Positions 46,917 through 55,845 are shown, numbered from the stretch's first letter. The stretch: DNA of 64,000 bases from Faecalibacterium sp. I3-3-89 (GCF_023347275.1 NZ_CP094468.1:2752188-2816187); one strand, 5' to 3'. A program made the numbers and translations. The notes: generated from the sequence alone by a model not told the origin.

Positions 46917-46988
46917 TGACCCGTACGGGAATCGAACCCATGTTACAGCCGTGAAAGGGCCGTGTCTTAACCGCTTGACCAACGGGCC
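46917..46988 (-). tRNA. tRNA-Glu (TTC)
   Basis: A 72-nt cloverleaf with acceptor GGCCCGT/ACGGGTC, anticodon loop CTTTCAC (anticodon TTC) and T-loop TTCGATT. CCA is not encoded, in contrast to the other three tRNAs of the window. Confidence 0.94.
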
Positions 46989-46996
46989 TTATAAAT

Positions 46997-47075
46997 ACAG
47001 AGCTTCGCTAAAACCTCCGACTTCCATCATCCACTATTGCGGACGACCGTCCCCCTTATCTTAGCGAAACTCTGT
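46997..47075. repeat. 15-bp inverted repeat between two tRNA genes
   Basis: ACAGAGCTTCGCTAA (46997-47011) pairs with TTAGCGAAACTCTGT (47061-47075, one mismatch) around a 49-base loop, filling the space between tRNA-Met and tRNA-Glu. In the transcript it would stack the two tRNAs around one stem. It may guide processing by RNases. Confidence 0.6.
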
Positions 47076-47079
47076 AATG

Positions 47080-47156
47080 TGGTAGCGGTAACTGGATTTG
47101 AACCGGTGACACTTCGGGTATGAACCGAATGCTCTAGCCAACTGAGCTATACCGCC
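47080..47156 (-). tRNA. tRNA-Met (CAT)
   Basis: A 77-nt cloverleaf with acceptor GGCGGTA/TACCGCT, anticodon loop TTCATAC (anticodon CAT), and encoded CCA. The first base pair is G-T, so it is not an initiator with an unpaired end. A tRNA-Ile with modified CAT cannot be excluded. Confidence 0.92.
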
Positions 47157-47190
47157 ATATTTATTTGTTGCACTTGAACAGTGCTTTATT

Positions 47191-47219
47191 ATTATATCCA
47201 ACATCCCCCGTTTTGTCAA
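47191..47219 (-). promoter_or_regulatory. Promoter of the tRNA-Met/tRNA-Glu operon
   Basis: On the minus strand TTGACA (47214-47219), 17 bases, TATAAT (47191-47196): a full consensus match. Confidence 0.92.
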
Positions 47220-47270
47220 CAGCTTTTTCGAAAAAATCCGAAAATTTTTCTTCTTCCCCGCCTGCACGCA

Positions 47271-47307
47271 AAAACTCCCGCCATCCGGCGGGGATGGCGG
47301 GAGTTTT
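47271..47307 (-). terminator. Terminator of serS
   Basis: AAAACTCCCGCCATCC / GGGATGGCGGGAGTTTT with a GGCG loop; TTTTTGC follows on the minus strand. 33 bases after the serS stop. Confidence 0.92.
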
Positions 47308-47340
47308 CAACGCTTTATGCAAGTCCTGTGGAAAACAGGC

Positions 47341-48669
47341 TTACTTCTTATGGACGGGAACCATGACCTCGAGGCCGCCCATGTAGGGCTGCAGCACCTT
47401 GGGGATGGTGACGCTGCCGTCGGCCTGCAGATGATTCTCGAGGAATGCGATGAGCATACGCGGAGGAGCCACGCAGGTGTTGTTCAGGGTGTGGGCCAGA
47501 TAGGTCTTGCCGTCCTTGCCCTTGACGCGGATGTGCAGGCGGCGTGCCTGTGCATCGCCCAGATTGGAGCAGGAGCAGACCTCGAAATACTTCTGCTGAC
47601 GGGGGCTCCAAGCCTCGATGTCGCAGCTCTTGACCTTCAGGTCGGCGAGGTCGCCGGAGCAGCAGTTCAGCTGACGGACGGGGATCTCCATATTGCGGAA
47701 CAGCTCGACGGAGTTCTTCCAGAGCTTCTCATACCAGTCGGCGCTCTCCTCGGGGCGGCAGACGACGATCATCTCCTGCTTCTCGAACTGGTGGATGCGG
47801 TAGATGCCGCGCTCCTCAATGCCGTGTGCGCCCTTCTCCTTGCGGAAGCAGGGGCTGTAGGAGGTCAGGGTCAGGGGCAGAGTGGCCTCGTCCAGAGTCT
47901 CATCGATGAAGCGGCCGATCATGGTGTGCTCGCTGGTGCCGATGAGGTAGAGGTCTTCGCCCTCGATTTTATACATCATAGCGTCCATTTCCGGGAAAGA
48001 CATGACGCCCTGCACCACGTTGCCGTGCATCATGAAGGGAGGGATGACATAGGTGAAGCCCTTGTCGATCATGAAGTCGCGGGCATAGGCCAGAACAGCC
48101 TCGTGCAGGCGGGCGATGTTGCCCAGCAGGTAGTAGAAGCCATTACCGGCCACGCGGCCTGCGGCGTCCATATCGATGCCGTCGAAGCTCTCCATGATCT
48201 CGGTGTGGTACGGGATGGGGAAATCGGGCACGACAGGCTCACCGAAGCGCTGTGCCTCGACGTTGTAGGTGTCGTCCGGGCCGATGGGCACGCTGGGGTC
48301 GATCATCTGGGGGATGGTGTACATGATCTCCTGAATGCGTGCGGAGAGCTTGGCCTCCTCGGCTTCCAGCTCTGCCATCTTGTCGGCGTCTGCCTTGACG
48401 GCGGCGTTGTTGGCGTCGATCTGGGCCTGCAGCTCCGCCTTCTTGGCCTCGTCGTCGCACTTCTTCAGCTGACCGAACAGGGGGCCGTTGGCCTTGCTCA
48501 GCTTGTTGCGGGCGGCCTTGAGGGCTTCCACTTCCTTCAGGCACTCACGGTACTTGGCGTCCTTCTCGATGACCTCGTCAACGAGGGGGAGCTTTGCATC
48601 CTGAAATTTCTTCTTGATGTTTTCCTTGACCGCATCCGGGTTGTCGCGGACAAATTTGATGTCAAGCAT
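47341..48669 (-). CDS. serS: Seryl-tRNA synthetase
   Basis: 442 residues; ATG with AAGGAGAG upstream. A coiled-coil tRNA-binding arm (residues about 28-105) is followed by the class II core with motif 2 (SYSPCFRKEKGAHGIEERGIYRIHQFEK, key F-R-K-E and G-x-x-R-x-H-Q-F) and a motif 3 region with N-T-C-V-A-P-P-R. It charges tRNA-Ser. Somewhat longer N-terminal arm than in E. coli but normal for Firmicutes. Stands alone with its own leader and terminator between the tRNA operon and parB. Confidence 0.93.
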   Translation of the reverse strand: MLDIKFVRDNPDAVKENIKKKFQDAKLPLVDEVIEKDAKYRECLKEVEALKAARNKLSKANGPLFGQLKKCDDEAKKAELQAQIDANNAAVKADADKMAELEAEEAKLSARIQEIMYTIPQMIDPSVPIGPDDTYNVEAQRFGEPVVPDFPIPYHTEIMESFDGIDMDAAGRVAGNGFYYLLGNIARLHEAVLAYARDFMIDKGFTYVIPPFMMHGNVVQGVMSFPEMDAMMYKIEGEDLYLIGTSEHTMIGRFIDETLDEATLPLTLTSYSPCFRKEKGAHGIEERGIYRIHQFEKQEMIVVCRPEESADWYEKLWKNSVELFRNMEIPVRQLNCCSGDLADLKVKSCDIEAWSPRQQKYFEVCSCSNLGDAQARRLHIRVKGKDGKTYLAHTLNNTCVAPPRMLIAFLENHLQADGSVTIPKVLQPYMGGLEVMVPVHKK

Positions 48670-48857
48670 GATAACTCTCCTTATACTCTATTGCTTGCAC
48701 AGGGAGCGTTCTCCGCTGTGCCGTTCAAAGGCGGTGTTCCCCGCCTTGGTACGCTAAATTCACTATCTTGAGCGGCTGCTGCGCTCAACCTCTCCTACCG
48801 AGGAGAGGCCTTGGCATTTCGTAAAATTCGTTCTCTTCGCCGAAGGCTCTGAGAGGC
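48670..48857 (-). promoter_or_regulatory. serS leader with four consecutive hairpins
   Basis: Read on the minus strand: CCTCTCC...GGAGAGG, TTGAGCG...CGCTCAA, AAGGCGG...CCGCCTT, and GGCACAGCG...CGCTCCCTGTGC, then AAGGAGAG and the start codon. The third resembles the end of a T-box region only loosely; the canonical TGGNACCGCG is absent. It could instead hold the parB terminator plus a leader. The first hairpin resembles those at 15.64 and 62.47 kb. Confidence 0.4.
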
Positions 48858-49724
48858 TTACTCCACGCTGTACTGCCCCAGCAGATTGGCGAAGGCCTTC
48901 AGCTGGTCGTCTGAATAGAAATGGACGGTGAGCTTGCCCTTGCCGTCGTGGTAGGCTACACGGACTTCGCTGCCAAGTGCCTGCTTGAGGCTTTCTTCCA
49001 CTTCCACCGGCAGGGCGCTGGGCAGCGGCGGGGCCGCAGGCTCTTTCGCGGGCTTGGCCAGCTTTTTGCAGAGGGCCTCAGCCTGACGGACATTCAGCTG
49101 GTTGTCTGCGATCATCTGGGCCGCTTCCGCCTGAAGCTCCGGCGTCGGCAGGCCCAAGACCACCTTTGCGTGGCCGATGGTGATGAAGCCGCTTTTCAGC
49201 AGTTCGAGCACCGAGTCCGGCAGAGTCAGCAGACGCAGGATGTTGGCCAACGCACTGCGGCTCTTGCCCAGCTTGCGGGCGGCCTGCTCCTGCGTCAGGC
49301 CGCAGCGGTCCATCAGCTCGCGGATGCCCGCCGCCTCTTCCACCGGGTCGAGGTCTTCGCGCTGGAGGTTCTCCACCAGCGCCAGTTCCATTGCCTGCTC
49401 GTCGGTCACATCCTTGACGATGACCGGCACCTCAGTGAGTCCCGCCATCCGGCTGGCACGCCAGCGGCGCTCACCGGCTACGATGAGGTAGCCGCCGGAG
49501 GCCCGGGGCCGCACCGCGATGGGCTGCAACAAACCATGCTCCGCGATGCTGGCCGAAAGCTCTGCCAGCGTCTCGTCGTCGAAGGTCTTGCGGGGCTGGC
49601 AGGGGTCCGGCTCGATCTCCCGCAGGGGTAACGTCTCGATCCTGGTATCGGACTCAAAGCTGGGGGCCGCGTCTTCAAACAGACTTTCCAGCCCCCGGCC
49701 CAGTCCTCCTCTTCCTTTTGCCAT
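48858..49724 (-). CDS. parB: Chromosome partitioning protein ParB (Spo0J)
   Basis: 288 residues; ATG with AGGAG upstream. N-terminal GRGGLGRGLESLF, the CTP-binding GERRWRA box (about residue 85), then a helix-turn-helix (LTQEQAARKLGKSRSALANILRLL) and a C-terminal dimerisation domain. ParB clamps on parS sites, spreads and loads SMC. It lies 18 bases after parA. Three parS-like sites are present nearby (50618, 51472, 53118). Confidence 0.94.
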   Translation of the reverse strand: MAKGRGGLGRGLESLFEDAAPSFESDTRIETLPLREIEPDPCQPRKTFDDETLAELSASIAEHGLLQPIAVRPRASGGYLIVAGERRWRASRMAGLTEVPVIVKDVTDEQAMELALVENLQREDLDPVEEAAGIRELMDRCGLTQEQAARKLGKSRSALANILRLLTLPDSVLELLKSGFITIGHAKVVLGLPTPELQAEAAQMIADNQLNVRQAEALCKKLAKPAKEPAAPPLPSALPVEVEESLKQALGSEVRVAYHDGKGKLTVHFYSDDQLKAFANLLGQYSVE

Positions 49725-49742
49725 TGGTCTCCTCTCTCCCCC

Positions 49743-50588
49743 TTAGCCTTCCGTCTTTCCGTCGGTCAGCCCCATCGTCTCGACGGGGGCAGCGGCTTTC
49801 CGGCGGCGCTTGGGCGCGGCCTCGGCGGGACGGTTTCGCTTCACGAACTCGATGGCGAGATCCATATAGGCCTCACTGCCCTTGCCCTTCGGCTCATAGA
49901 AGTTGATGGGCTGGCCGTAGCTGGGGGCCTCCGAGACGCGGATGCTGCGGGGAATGGTGGTCTGATAGACCTTGTTTCCAAAATACTTCTTGACCTGCTC
50001 CACCACCTGAAGGGTCAGGTTGTAGCGGACTGCGAACATGGTGAACACCACGCCCTCGATGTCCAGATAGGCGTTGTACTTTTTGCGGACCGTCTTGAGG
50101 GTGCTGACCAGCTCCGACAGGCCCTCCAGCGCGTAATACTCGCACTGCACCGGGATGAGGATGCTGTCGCAGGCGCACAGGCCGTTCAGCGTCAGCAGGT
50201 CGAGGCTCGGCGGGCAGTCGATAAAGATGAAGTCGTAGTCCTGCTGGATGGAGGCCAGCGCCTTCCGCAGGCGGCTTTCGCGGCCCGGCAGGTCGATCAT
50301 CTCAAGGCTTGCGCCCGCGAGGCGGGTGTTGGAGCCGATGACATCGGTGCGGAACTCCGTCTTGCGGACAGCCTGCCGCGCGTCGGCCTCGCCGATGAGG
50401 ATCTCATAAGTACCAATGTCCACGCTGCGCTTGGAGATGCCATAGCCGGTGGTGGTGTTGCCCTGCGGGTCGAGGTCCACGATGAGCACTTTTTTGCCCA
50501 GCGCCGCCACGCAGGACGAGAGGTTGACGGCCGTGGTGGTCTTGCCCACGCCGCCCTTCTGGTTTGCAACAGCAACGATTTTTGCCAC
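49743..50588 (-). CDS. parA: Chromosome partitioning ATPase ParA (Soj)
   Basis: 281 residues from the GTG at 50588 (GGAAGG upstream); the open frame extends 30 residues further but overlaps a parS-like site and lacks a start signal. Deviant Walker A ANQKGGVGKTTT, second motif VDLDPQGN, and the switch region IDCPPSLDLLTLN. ParA moves ParB-parS complexes and in Bacillus also regulates DnaA. Same operon as parB. Confidence 0.93.
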   Translation of the reverse strand: MAKIVAVANQKGGVGKTTTAVNLSSCVAALGKKVLIVDLDPQGNTTTGYGISKRSVDIGTYEILIGEADARQAVRKTEFRTDVIGSNTRLAGASLEMIDLPGRESRLRKALASIQQDYDFIFIDCPPSLDLLTLNGLCACDSILIPVQCEYYALEGLSELVSTLKTVRKKYNAYLDIEGVVFTMFAVRYNLTLQVVEQVKKYFGNKVYQTTIPRSIRVSEAPSYGQPINFYEPKGKGSEAYMDLAIEFVKRNRPAEAAPKRRRKAAAPVETMGLTDGKTEG

Positions 50589-50617
50589 GCTACTTGCTTC
50601 CTTCCGGGAAAAAGATT

Positions 50618-50633
50618 TGTTCCACATGGAACA
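50618..50633. promoter_or_regulatory. parS-like site 1, upstream of parA
   Basis: TGTTCCACATGGAACA: a palindrome apart from the two central bases. The Bacillus parS consensus is TGTTNCACGTGAAACA. It lies 30 bases before the parA start and is repeated at two further sites within 2.5 kb. Confidence 0.8.
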
Positions 50634-50804
50634 TTTCGAGGACGAAGCCCGCCGTTTTCCCCTCCGTGGGCCTCTCATACAGCCTAGTATAGCACATCAG
50701 CGCGGCTTTTTGAACTGCTTCTTTATAATTTTACCGTAGGAAATGCAGATTCAGCATTTATTTTTTGCATTCTTTGAGGTTGAAAATTGATTTTTAGCAA
50801 TAAA

Positions 50805-51440
50805 GCTGCGGCGTATGGGCAGAGCGTTGTTGCAGTAGAGCTTGTTTTTCTTTAAGCAGGTTCTCGCGCTGGTGGCGCGGATTAAGTTTTTTCTTTCGGT
50901 CAAGCGGCTTGCGCTCCGCGCGGGCCAGAGGCAGGGAGGGGTGTTTCGATTCCCCCCTCCCTACCTCTGGACTCCACTCTCCCCGCAACGAGTTAAGGGC
51001 TGCTCGCCCTTAACAATTCCGAAGAGGAAGTCGAAGCACAAAAATGCTAGCCGCTTCGCTAAACGCATTTTTTGTACTTCTCCGGTTTACGGCTCCGCCG
51101 ATGGTGTTACGCTTCAGCAGGACTTTGCGTTCTGCAAGGGCGTAAAGTCTGCTGCGAAGCAGCAAATGGGAGAAACGAGAAAAAAGCGTTAAGCGCAGCG
51201 GCTAGCTTTTTTCCGTTTCGACTACTCCTTTGGGGTCTGAAAGGGGCGAGCAGCCCCTTTCTCGTGGATCCAGCGCGTCGAAATCGCTGGTGCTTTTCTG
51301 GTTCTCTTTTGGCACGCAAAAGAGAACTTAGCCTTACCGCAACAGCGCTCTAACCCCGCGCCACAAGCGCACGAAACCGTTCATAAGAAAATCAAGCCCT
51401 ACCTCAACAACGATTTAACCCGCGCACCAGCGCGCACGCC
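50805..51440. repeat. Large hairpin repeat, copy 2 (core in orientation A)
   Basis: Same module order and orientation as copy 1, but only one leading GCGC palindrome. Core arms at 51046-51066 and 51186-51206. After the R flank (GAAAGGGGC/GCCCCTTTC and the 11-bp palindrome at about 51299-51325) the tail reads CCCCGCGCC...GCGCACG. It fills the 900-base gap between parA and noc. Frames inside it are translations of the repeat. Confidence 0.9.
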
Positions 51441-51471
51441 TACTCAGCCCACTCAAAAGAAAAAGAGCCAA

Positions 51472-51487
51472 TGTTCCACATGGAACA
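51472..51487. promoter_or_regulatory. parS-like site 2, downstream of noc
   Basis: TGTTCCACATGGAACA, identical to site 1, 16 bases after the noc stop codon. Confidence 0.8.
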
Positions 51488-51502
51488 CCGGCTCTCTCCC
51501 CC

Positions 51503-52297
51503 TTACCTTTGTGCCGCTGCCGTCGGGATGCGCACCGTATACTCGATATACCCATCTCTTTCCTCCCGGTGGGCCGTGGCCGGAACACCATTATCGGTCA
51601 TGAGGCGGATAGCATGGTCGATGGTATTCACAAAGATGCGGACATCCTTCACCATCGAGATGCGATGCCTCCCCGGGGCCGCTTCGTTGAGCAGCTGCTC
51701 GATGTACAGGTCGGTGGCTCGGGCGTTCATCTTCCGCTTGGCGATGGTGATGAGGGCCTCGCTGCGGCGATTCTCGGGCAGGCGCAGCACCGCCCGGGCG
51801 TGACGCTCCGTGAGGCCGTTGTCCAGCACGAACTGCCGCTGGTCCTGCGTCAGCTGTAAGAGGCGCAGCTTGTTGGCCAGCGTCGGCTGGGCCATTCCCA
51901 GCCGCTTGGCCGCCTCGGCCTGCGTGCAGTCCCAGAGGACCATCACATCCCGCAGGCCCTGCGCCTGTTCAAAGGGATTCAGGTCCTCCCGCTGCAAATT
52001 TTCCAGAAGCCCCATCGCCGCTGTCTTTTCGTCGGCGTAGTCGCAGAGGATGGCCGGGATGGTCTGCATCTTCGCCATCTTGCAGGCCCGGAGCCGCCGC
52101 TCCCCCGCTACCAGCTCGTAGCCATCCTCCCGCTTTCGCACCGCAATGGGCTGCAGCAGGCCATTTTCCCGGATGCTGGCCGCAAGCCCCGCAAGCTCCT
52201 GCTCATCAAAATGGGTCCGCGCCTGAAACGGCGACGGCTGGATGCTCTCGATGGGGAGAGCGTAGATTTTTCCGGCAGATTTCTTTCTCTCAAACAT
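51503..52297 (-). CDS. noc: Nucleoid occlusion protein Noc (ParB paralogue)
   Basis: 264 residues; ATG with AAGGGG upstream. A ParB-like protein with the CTP-binding GERRLRA box (about residue 65) and a helix-turn-helix (CTQAEAAKRLGMAQPTLANKLRLL). Its place between rsmG and parA is that of noc in Bacillus, and a palindrome of Noc type lies just upstream. Noc sits on chromosomal sites and blocks division over the nucleoid. ParB-type identity is certain; the Noc role is inferred from context and the binding site. Confidence 0.85.
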   Translation of the reverse strand: MFERKKSAGKIYALPIESIQPSPFQARTHFDEQELAGLAASIRENGLLQPIAVRKREDGYELVAGERRLRACKMAKMQTIPAILCDYADEKTAAMGLLENLQREDLNPFEQAQGLRDVMVLWDCTQAEAAKRLGMAQPTLANKLRLLQLTQDQRQFVLDNGLTERHARAVLRLPENRRSEALITIAKRKMNARATDLYIEQLLNEAAPGRHRISMVKDVRIFVNTIDHAIRLMTDNGVPATAHREERDGYIEYTVRIPTAAAQR

Positions 52298-52332
52298 GAT
52301 ACCGCCCCTTTTCGTCTGGAATCGTCTTGGTT

Positions 52333-52360
52333 TTCCACACTTTCCCGGGAAAACGTGGAA
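52333..52360. promoter_or_regulatory. Noc-binding-site-like palindrome upstream of noc
   Basis: TTTCCCGGGAAA (52341-52352) is a perfect palindrome and matches the core of the Bacillus Noc consensus (TATTTCCCGGGAAATA). It is flanked by TTCCAC and GTGGAA as outer arms. It lies 44 bases before the noc start, so autoregulation is plausible. Confidence 0.7.
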
Positions 52361-52455
52361 AGCTCGGTTGCTTACGTTCCCAGTTTACCAGAAAACAAAA
52401 GGCCCTGCCAGAAGTTTCGTTCGGCAGGGTCTTGCATTTTCTGTTCGATGCTTCG

Positions 52456-53163
52456 TTATTTCAGCGGACTTTTCGCAATTTTTCCGCCGTTTCTGGGGTA
52501 GGCAGTCGGAGTTTGCGAAATCTTTTTGCAGAGGATGAGGGTGCGGGTGTCGCCCCCCGGCAGATGCAAGGTGCGGGTCTCTCTGTACTCGCCGCCCAGT
52601 TTTTTGATGGCTCCCCGTGCCGCAGCAAGCTCCTCCTCGCCGGATGCGCCCTTCATGGCGAGGAAATTTCCGCCCACCTTCACCAGCGGCAGGCAGTATT
52701 CTGCCAGCATGGGCAGAGCCGCCACTGCGCGGGCCGAAGCCAAATCGAACTGCTCACGCCACGCTTTCCGGGCAGCCTCCTCGGCGCGCTCCTTAGCGAA
52801 CTCCACGCCGGTAAGGCCCAGCTGGCCGCAGGCATATTTCAGGAACTCCACCCGCTTGCCGGTCGGCTCCATCAGGGTCAGCTCCAGCTCAGGCTTGTAA
52901 ATTTTCGTCACGATGCCCGGGAAGCCTGCGCCCGCGCCGACGTCCACCATCTTCCCCGCCACCTCGGGCTGGGACGCAAAGAGCAGGCTGTCGAGGAAAT
53001 GCTTGTCCTCAATGCCCTCCGGGTCGGTGATGGCGGTCAGGTTGACTTTCTGGTTGTACTCTACCAGAATCTGAGCAAAGGCATCCAGCTGGTCGAGCTG
53101 GGTGCCGGTGAGCGTGATGTTCCATGTGGAACATTTCTGTTCCAGTCGGCTTTTATCGATCAT
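52456..53163 (-). CDS. rsmG: 16S rRNA m7G527 methyltransferase
   Basis: 235 residues, ATG with AAATGAGG upstream. SAM-binding motif VDVGAGAGFPG (about residue 73), followed by LMEPTGKRVEFL and the ARAVAALPML region. It methylates G527 of 16S rRNA. Its start region contains parS-like site 3. The C-terminus is slightly extended compared with E. coli. Confidence 0.93.
   Translation of the reverse strand: MIDKSRLEQKCSTWNITLTGTQLDQLDAFAQILVEYNQKVNLTAITDPEGIEDKHFLDSLLFASQPEVAGKMVDVGAGAGFPGIVTKIYKPELELTLMEPTGKRVEFLKYACGQLGLTGVEFAKERAEEAARKAWREQFDLASARAVAALPMLAEYCLPLVKVGGNFLAMKGASGEEELAAARGAIKKLGGEYRETRTLHLPGGDTRTLILCKKISQTPTAYPRNGGKIAKSPLK
53118..53133. promoter_or_regulatory. parS-like site 3, inside the 5' part of rsmG
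   Basis: TGTTCCATGTGGAACA, the exact reverse complement of sites 1 and 2, within codons 11-16 of rsmG. Confidence 0.78.
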
Positions 53164-53234
53164 AAACTTATCCTCATTTCACAAAAGCTTATCGCAATTT
53201 TTAAAAATAGCATCTATCAAAAGGGTATATTGCT

Positions 53235-53927
53235 GTCTCTCGCGCTGGTGGCGCGAGGGGTAGAGTGCTGTTGCAGTAAGGCTTGGTTTTCTTTAAGTGG
53301 GATTGCGCGCTGGTAGCGCGAGGGAGTTTTTCTTTTGGTCAAGCGGCTTGCGCTCCGCGCGGGCCAGAGGCAGGGAAGGGTGTTTCGACTCCCCCCTCCC
53401 TACCTCTGGACTTCACTCTCCCCGCAACGAGTTAAGGGCTGCTCGCCCTTAACAATTCCAAAGAAGAAGTCGAAACGGAAAAAAGCTAGCCGCTGCGCTA
53501 AGACAGGTTGCGGTGCCCAGCGTCCACTTCGTGCCTTGAGCGGCACTCGTGTCCTGCTGACCGCGGCCCCAACAGCTCCTCCCTGCATCCGCCGCAGGCA
53601 GCGGTCGTCGCTGTTGCACTTTTTTCTCGTTTCTCCCATTTGCTGCTTCGCAGCAGACTTTATGCCCTTGCAGAACGTAAAGTTCTGCGAAAACGTAACA
53701 CCATCGGCGGAGCCGTAAACCGGAGAAGTACAAAAAATGCGTTTAGCGAAGCGGCTAGCATTTTTGTGCTTCGACTACTCCTTCGGGGTCTGAAAGGGGC
53801 GAGCAGCCCCTTTCTCGTGGATCCAGCGCGTCGAAATCGCTGGTGCTTTTCTGGTTCTCTTTTGGCACGCAAAAGAGAACTTAGCCCCGCGTAACCGCGC
53901 TCTAACCCCGCGCCACCAGCGCGCAAT
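53235..53927. repeat. Large hairpin repeat, copy 3 (core flipped, with insert)
   Basis: Flanks run as in copies 1 and 2 (left GCGC palindromes, CCAGAGG stem, GTTAAGGGC/GCCCTTAAC; right GAAAGGGGC/GCCCCTTTC and 11-bp palindrome). The core between arms 53485-53501 and 53739-53759 is reverse-complemented: the segment with CGAGAAAAAAG comes first on the complementary strand and GCTCCGCCG appears as CGGCGGAGC. The left arm is broken after GCTAGCCGCTGCGCTA by a ~115-bp insert (53502-53618) that recurs at 46.6 kb. Confidence 0.9.
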
Positions 53928-53967
53928 ATCGTTTCCCTTTTTCGCACACTCCGTTTTGCCTCAGGCT

Positions 53968-55845
53968 TTACGCTTTCGCATTATTTGCCGCCAGCGCAAT
54001 ACTCAGCTGCGCCACATCCGAGGGCGACACTCCCGGGATGCGTCCCGCCTGCCCCAGATTCTTCGGGCGGATGCGGGCCAGCTTCTCGCGGGCTTCCAGC
54101 GTCAGGCCGGTGAGACCCTCGTAGGAAAAATCCTCCGGGATGAGGGTCTTTTCGTGGCGGGCCACCTCGTAGATCATCCGGTCCTGCCGGGCGATGTAGC
54201 CCGCATACTTGATCTCCGTTTCCAGCCGCTCCGCCAGCATGGGGGTCACGCCCTCGCCCCAGCCGATGATGCCCGCAACGAGCGGGTAATCGATCTCCGG
54301 GCGGCGCAGCAGCTCTTCGGCAATGCCGCCCTCTGCGGCCGGGGCAAGGCCCGCCGCCTTCATGGCTTCCTGCAGGTCTGCCGTCCGCAGATGGGCGTCA
54401 TGCAGGCGGCGGCGCTCGGTGTCCAGCACCGCCTGCGTCTGCTGGTACTTTGTCCAGCGGTCGTCCTGCACGAGGCCGTACTCCCTGCCGATGGGCGTCA
54501 GACGGGTGTCGGCATTGTCCTGCCGGAGGGTCAGCCGGTACTCGCTGCGGCTGGTCATCATCCGGTAGGGGTCCATGACGCCCTTGGTCACGAGGTCGTC
54601 CACCAGTGTGCCGAGATAGCTGGACTGCCGGGGCAGGATCAGCTGGCTCTCGCCCAGCGCCTTCCGGGCGGCGTTCAGACCGGCCAGAAGTCCCTGCGCG
54701 GCTGCCTCCTCATAGCCAGAGGTGCCATTGAACTGTCCCGCGCCGTAGAGGCCTCGCACCACCTTGCTTTCCAGCGTAGCCTCAAGGCTCGTGGGGTCTA
54801 CGCAGTCGTATTCGATGGCATAAGCCGGGCGCATGATCTCGATCTGCTCAAAGCCCTTGATGCTCCGGTAGAATGCATTCTGCACGTCCTCCGGCAGGCT
54901 GCTGGACGCGCCCTGCAAGTACATCTCCTCGGTGTTCTCGCCGCAGGGTTCCACAAAGATGGGGTGACGCTCCTTCCCTGCGAACCGCACCACCTTGTCC
55001 TCGATGGACGGGCAGTAGCGCGGGCCGACGCCCTCGATCATGCCGCCGTAGAGGGGGCTGCGCTGGATGTTGTCCAGAATGATCCGATGGGTCTCGGGGT
55101 TGGTGTAGGCGATCCAGCACTCCACCTTATTGTGCATGGGCGCATCGGTCATAAAGCTGAAAGGCTGTAGCTCGTTGTCCGGGTCTCCGGGCTGGCATTC
55201 CAGCTGGGAGAAGTCAATGCTCCGCCGATGCACCCGGGCAGGCGTACCGGTCTTGAACCGGCGCAGCGGCAGACCGGCGGCTTTCAGGCTCTCAGTCAGG
55301 GCGTTGGCGGCGTGCATCCCGTCGGGGCCGGAGGCATACCACGCATCGCCCACAAAAATTTTGCCGCCGAGGTTGGTGCCGGTGGCGATGACCACACATT
55401 TTGCACCATATTCCCCGTTCAGCTGGGTGACAACGCCCTTCACGCGACCATCCTCCACCTCGACAGAGACCACCTCTGCCTGATGGATGGCAAGGCCCGG
55501 CGTCAGCTCAAGGGCGTGCTTCATATATTCGTGGTAGCGCTTGCGGTCGGTCTGGACGCGCAGGGCGTGAACGGCAGGGCCTTTGCCCTTGTTGAGCATC
55601 CGGCTCTGTAAATAGGTGGCGTCTGCCGCCAGACCCATCACGCCGCCCAGTGCATCTAATTCGCGTACCAGCGTACCTTTTGCCGTTCCGCCGATGCTGG
55701 GGTTGCAGGGCATATTGCCGATGGCGTCCAGACTCAGGGTGAACACTGCCGTTTTTGCGCCCAGCATCGCGGCGGCGTGGGCCGCTTCGATGCCCGCATG
55801 ACCGGCACCGATGACGATAACGTCGTAGTCTCCTAAATGGTTCAT
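53968..55845 (-). CDS. mnmG: tRNA uridine 5-carboxymethylaminomethyl modification enzyme
   Basis: 625 residues. N-terminal FAD-binding motif IVIGAGHAGIEAAHAAA, the GNMPCNPSIGGTAKG box with a conserved Cys, and the usual C-terminal MnmE-binding helical domain. With MnmE it modifies wobble U34 of several tRNAs. It lies between repeat copies 3 and 4, which separate it from rsmG and mnmE by about 800 and 700 bases. Confidence 0.95.
   Translation of the reverse strand: MNHLGDYDVIVIGAGHAGIEAAHAAAMLGAKTAVFTLSLDAIGNMPCNPSIGGTAKGTLVRELDALGGVMGLAADATYLQSRMLNKGKGPAVHALRVQTDRKRYHEYMKHALELTPGLAIHQAEVVSVEVEDGRVKGVVTQLNGEYGAKCVVIATGTNLGGKIFVGDAWYASGPDGMHAANALTESLKAAGLPLRRFKTGTPARVHRRSIDFSQLECQPGDPDNELQPFSFMTDAPMHNKVECWIAYTNPETHRIILDNIQRSPLYGGMIEGVGPRYCPSIEDKVVRFAGKERHPIFVEPCGENTEEMYLQGASSSLPEDVQNAFYRSIKGFEQIEIMRPAYAIEYDCVDPTSLEATLESKVVRGLYGAGQFNGTSGYEEAAAQGLLAGLNAARKALGESQLILPRQSSYLGTLVDDLVTKGVMDPYRMMTSRSEYRLTLRQDNADTRLTPIGREYGLVQDDRWTKYQQTQAVLDTERRRLHDAHLRTADLQEAMKAAGLAPAAEGGIAEELLRRPEIDYPLVAGIIGWGEGVTPMLAERLETEIKYAGYIARQDRMIYEVARHEKTLIPEDFSYEGLTGLTLEAREKLARIRPKNLGQAGRIPGVSPSDVAQLSIALAANNAKA

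Noticed and set aside
48670..48857. T-box riboswitch upstream of serS
   Set aside because: No TGGNACCGCG antiterminator motif and no recognisable specifier stem.
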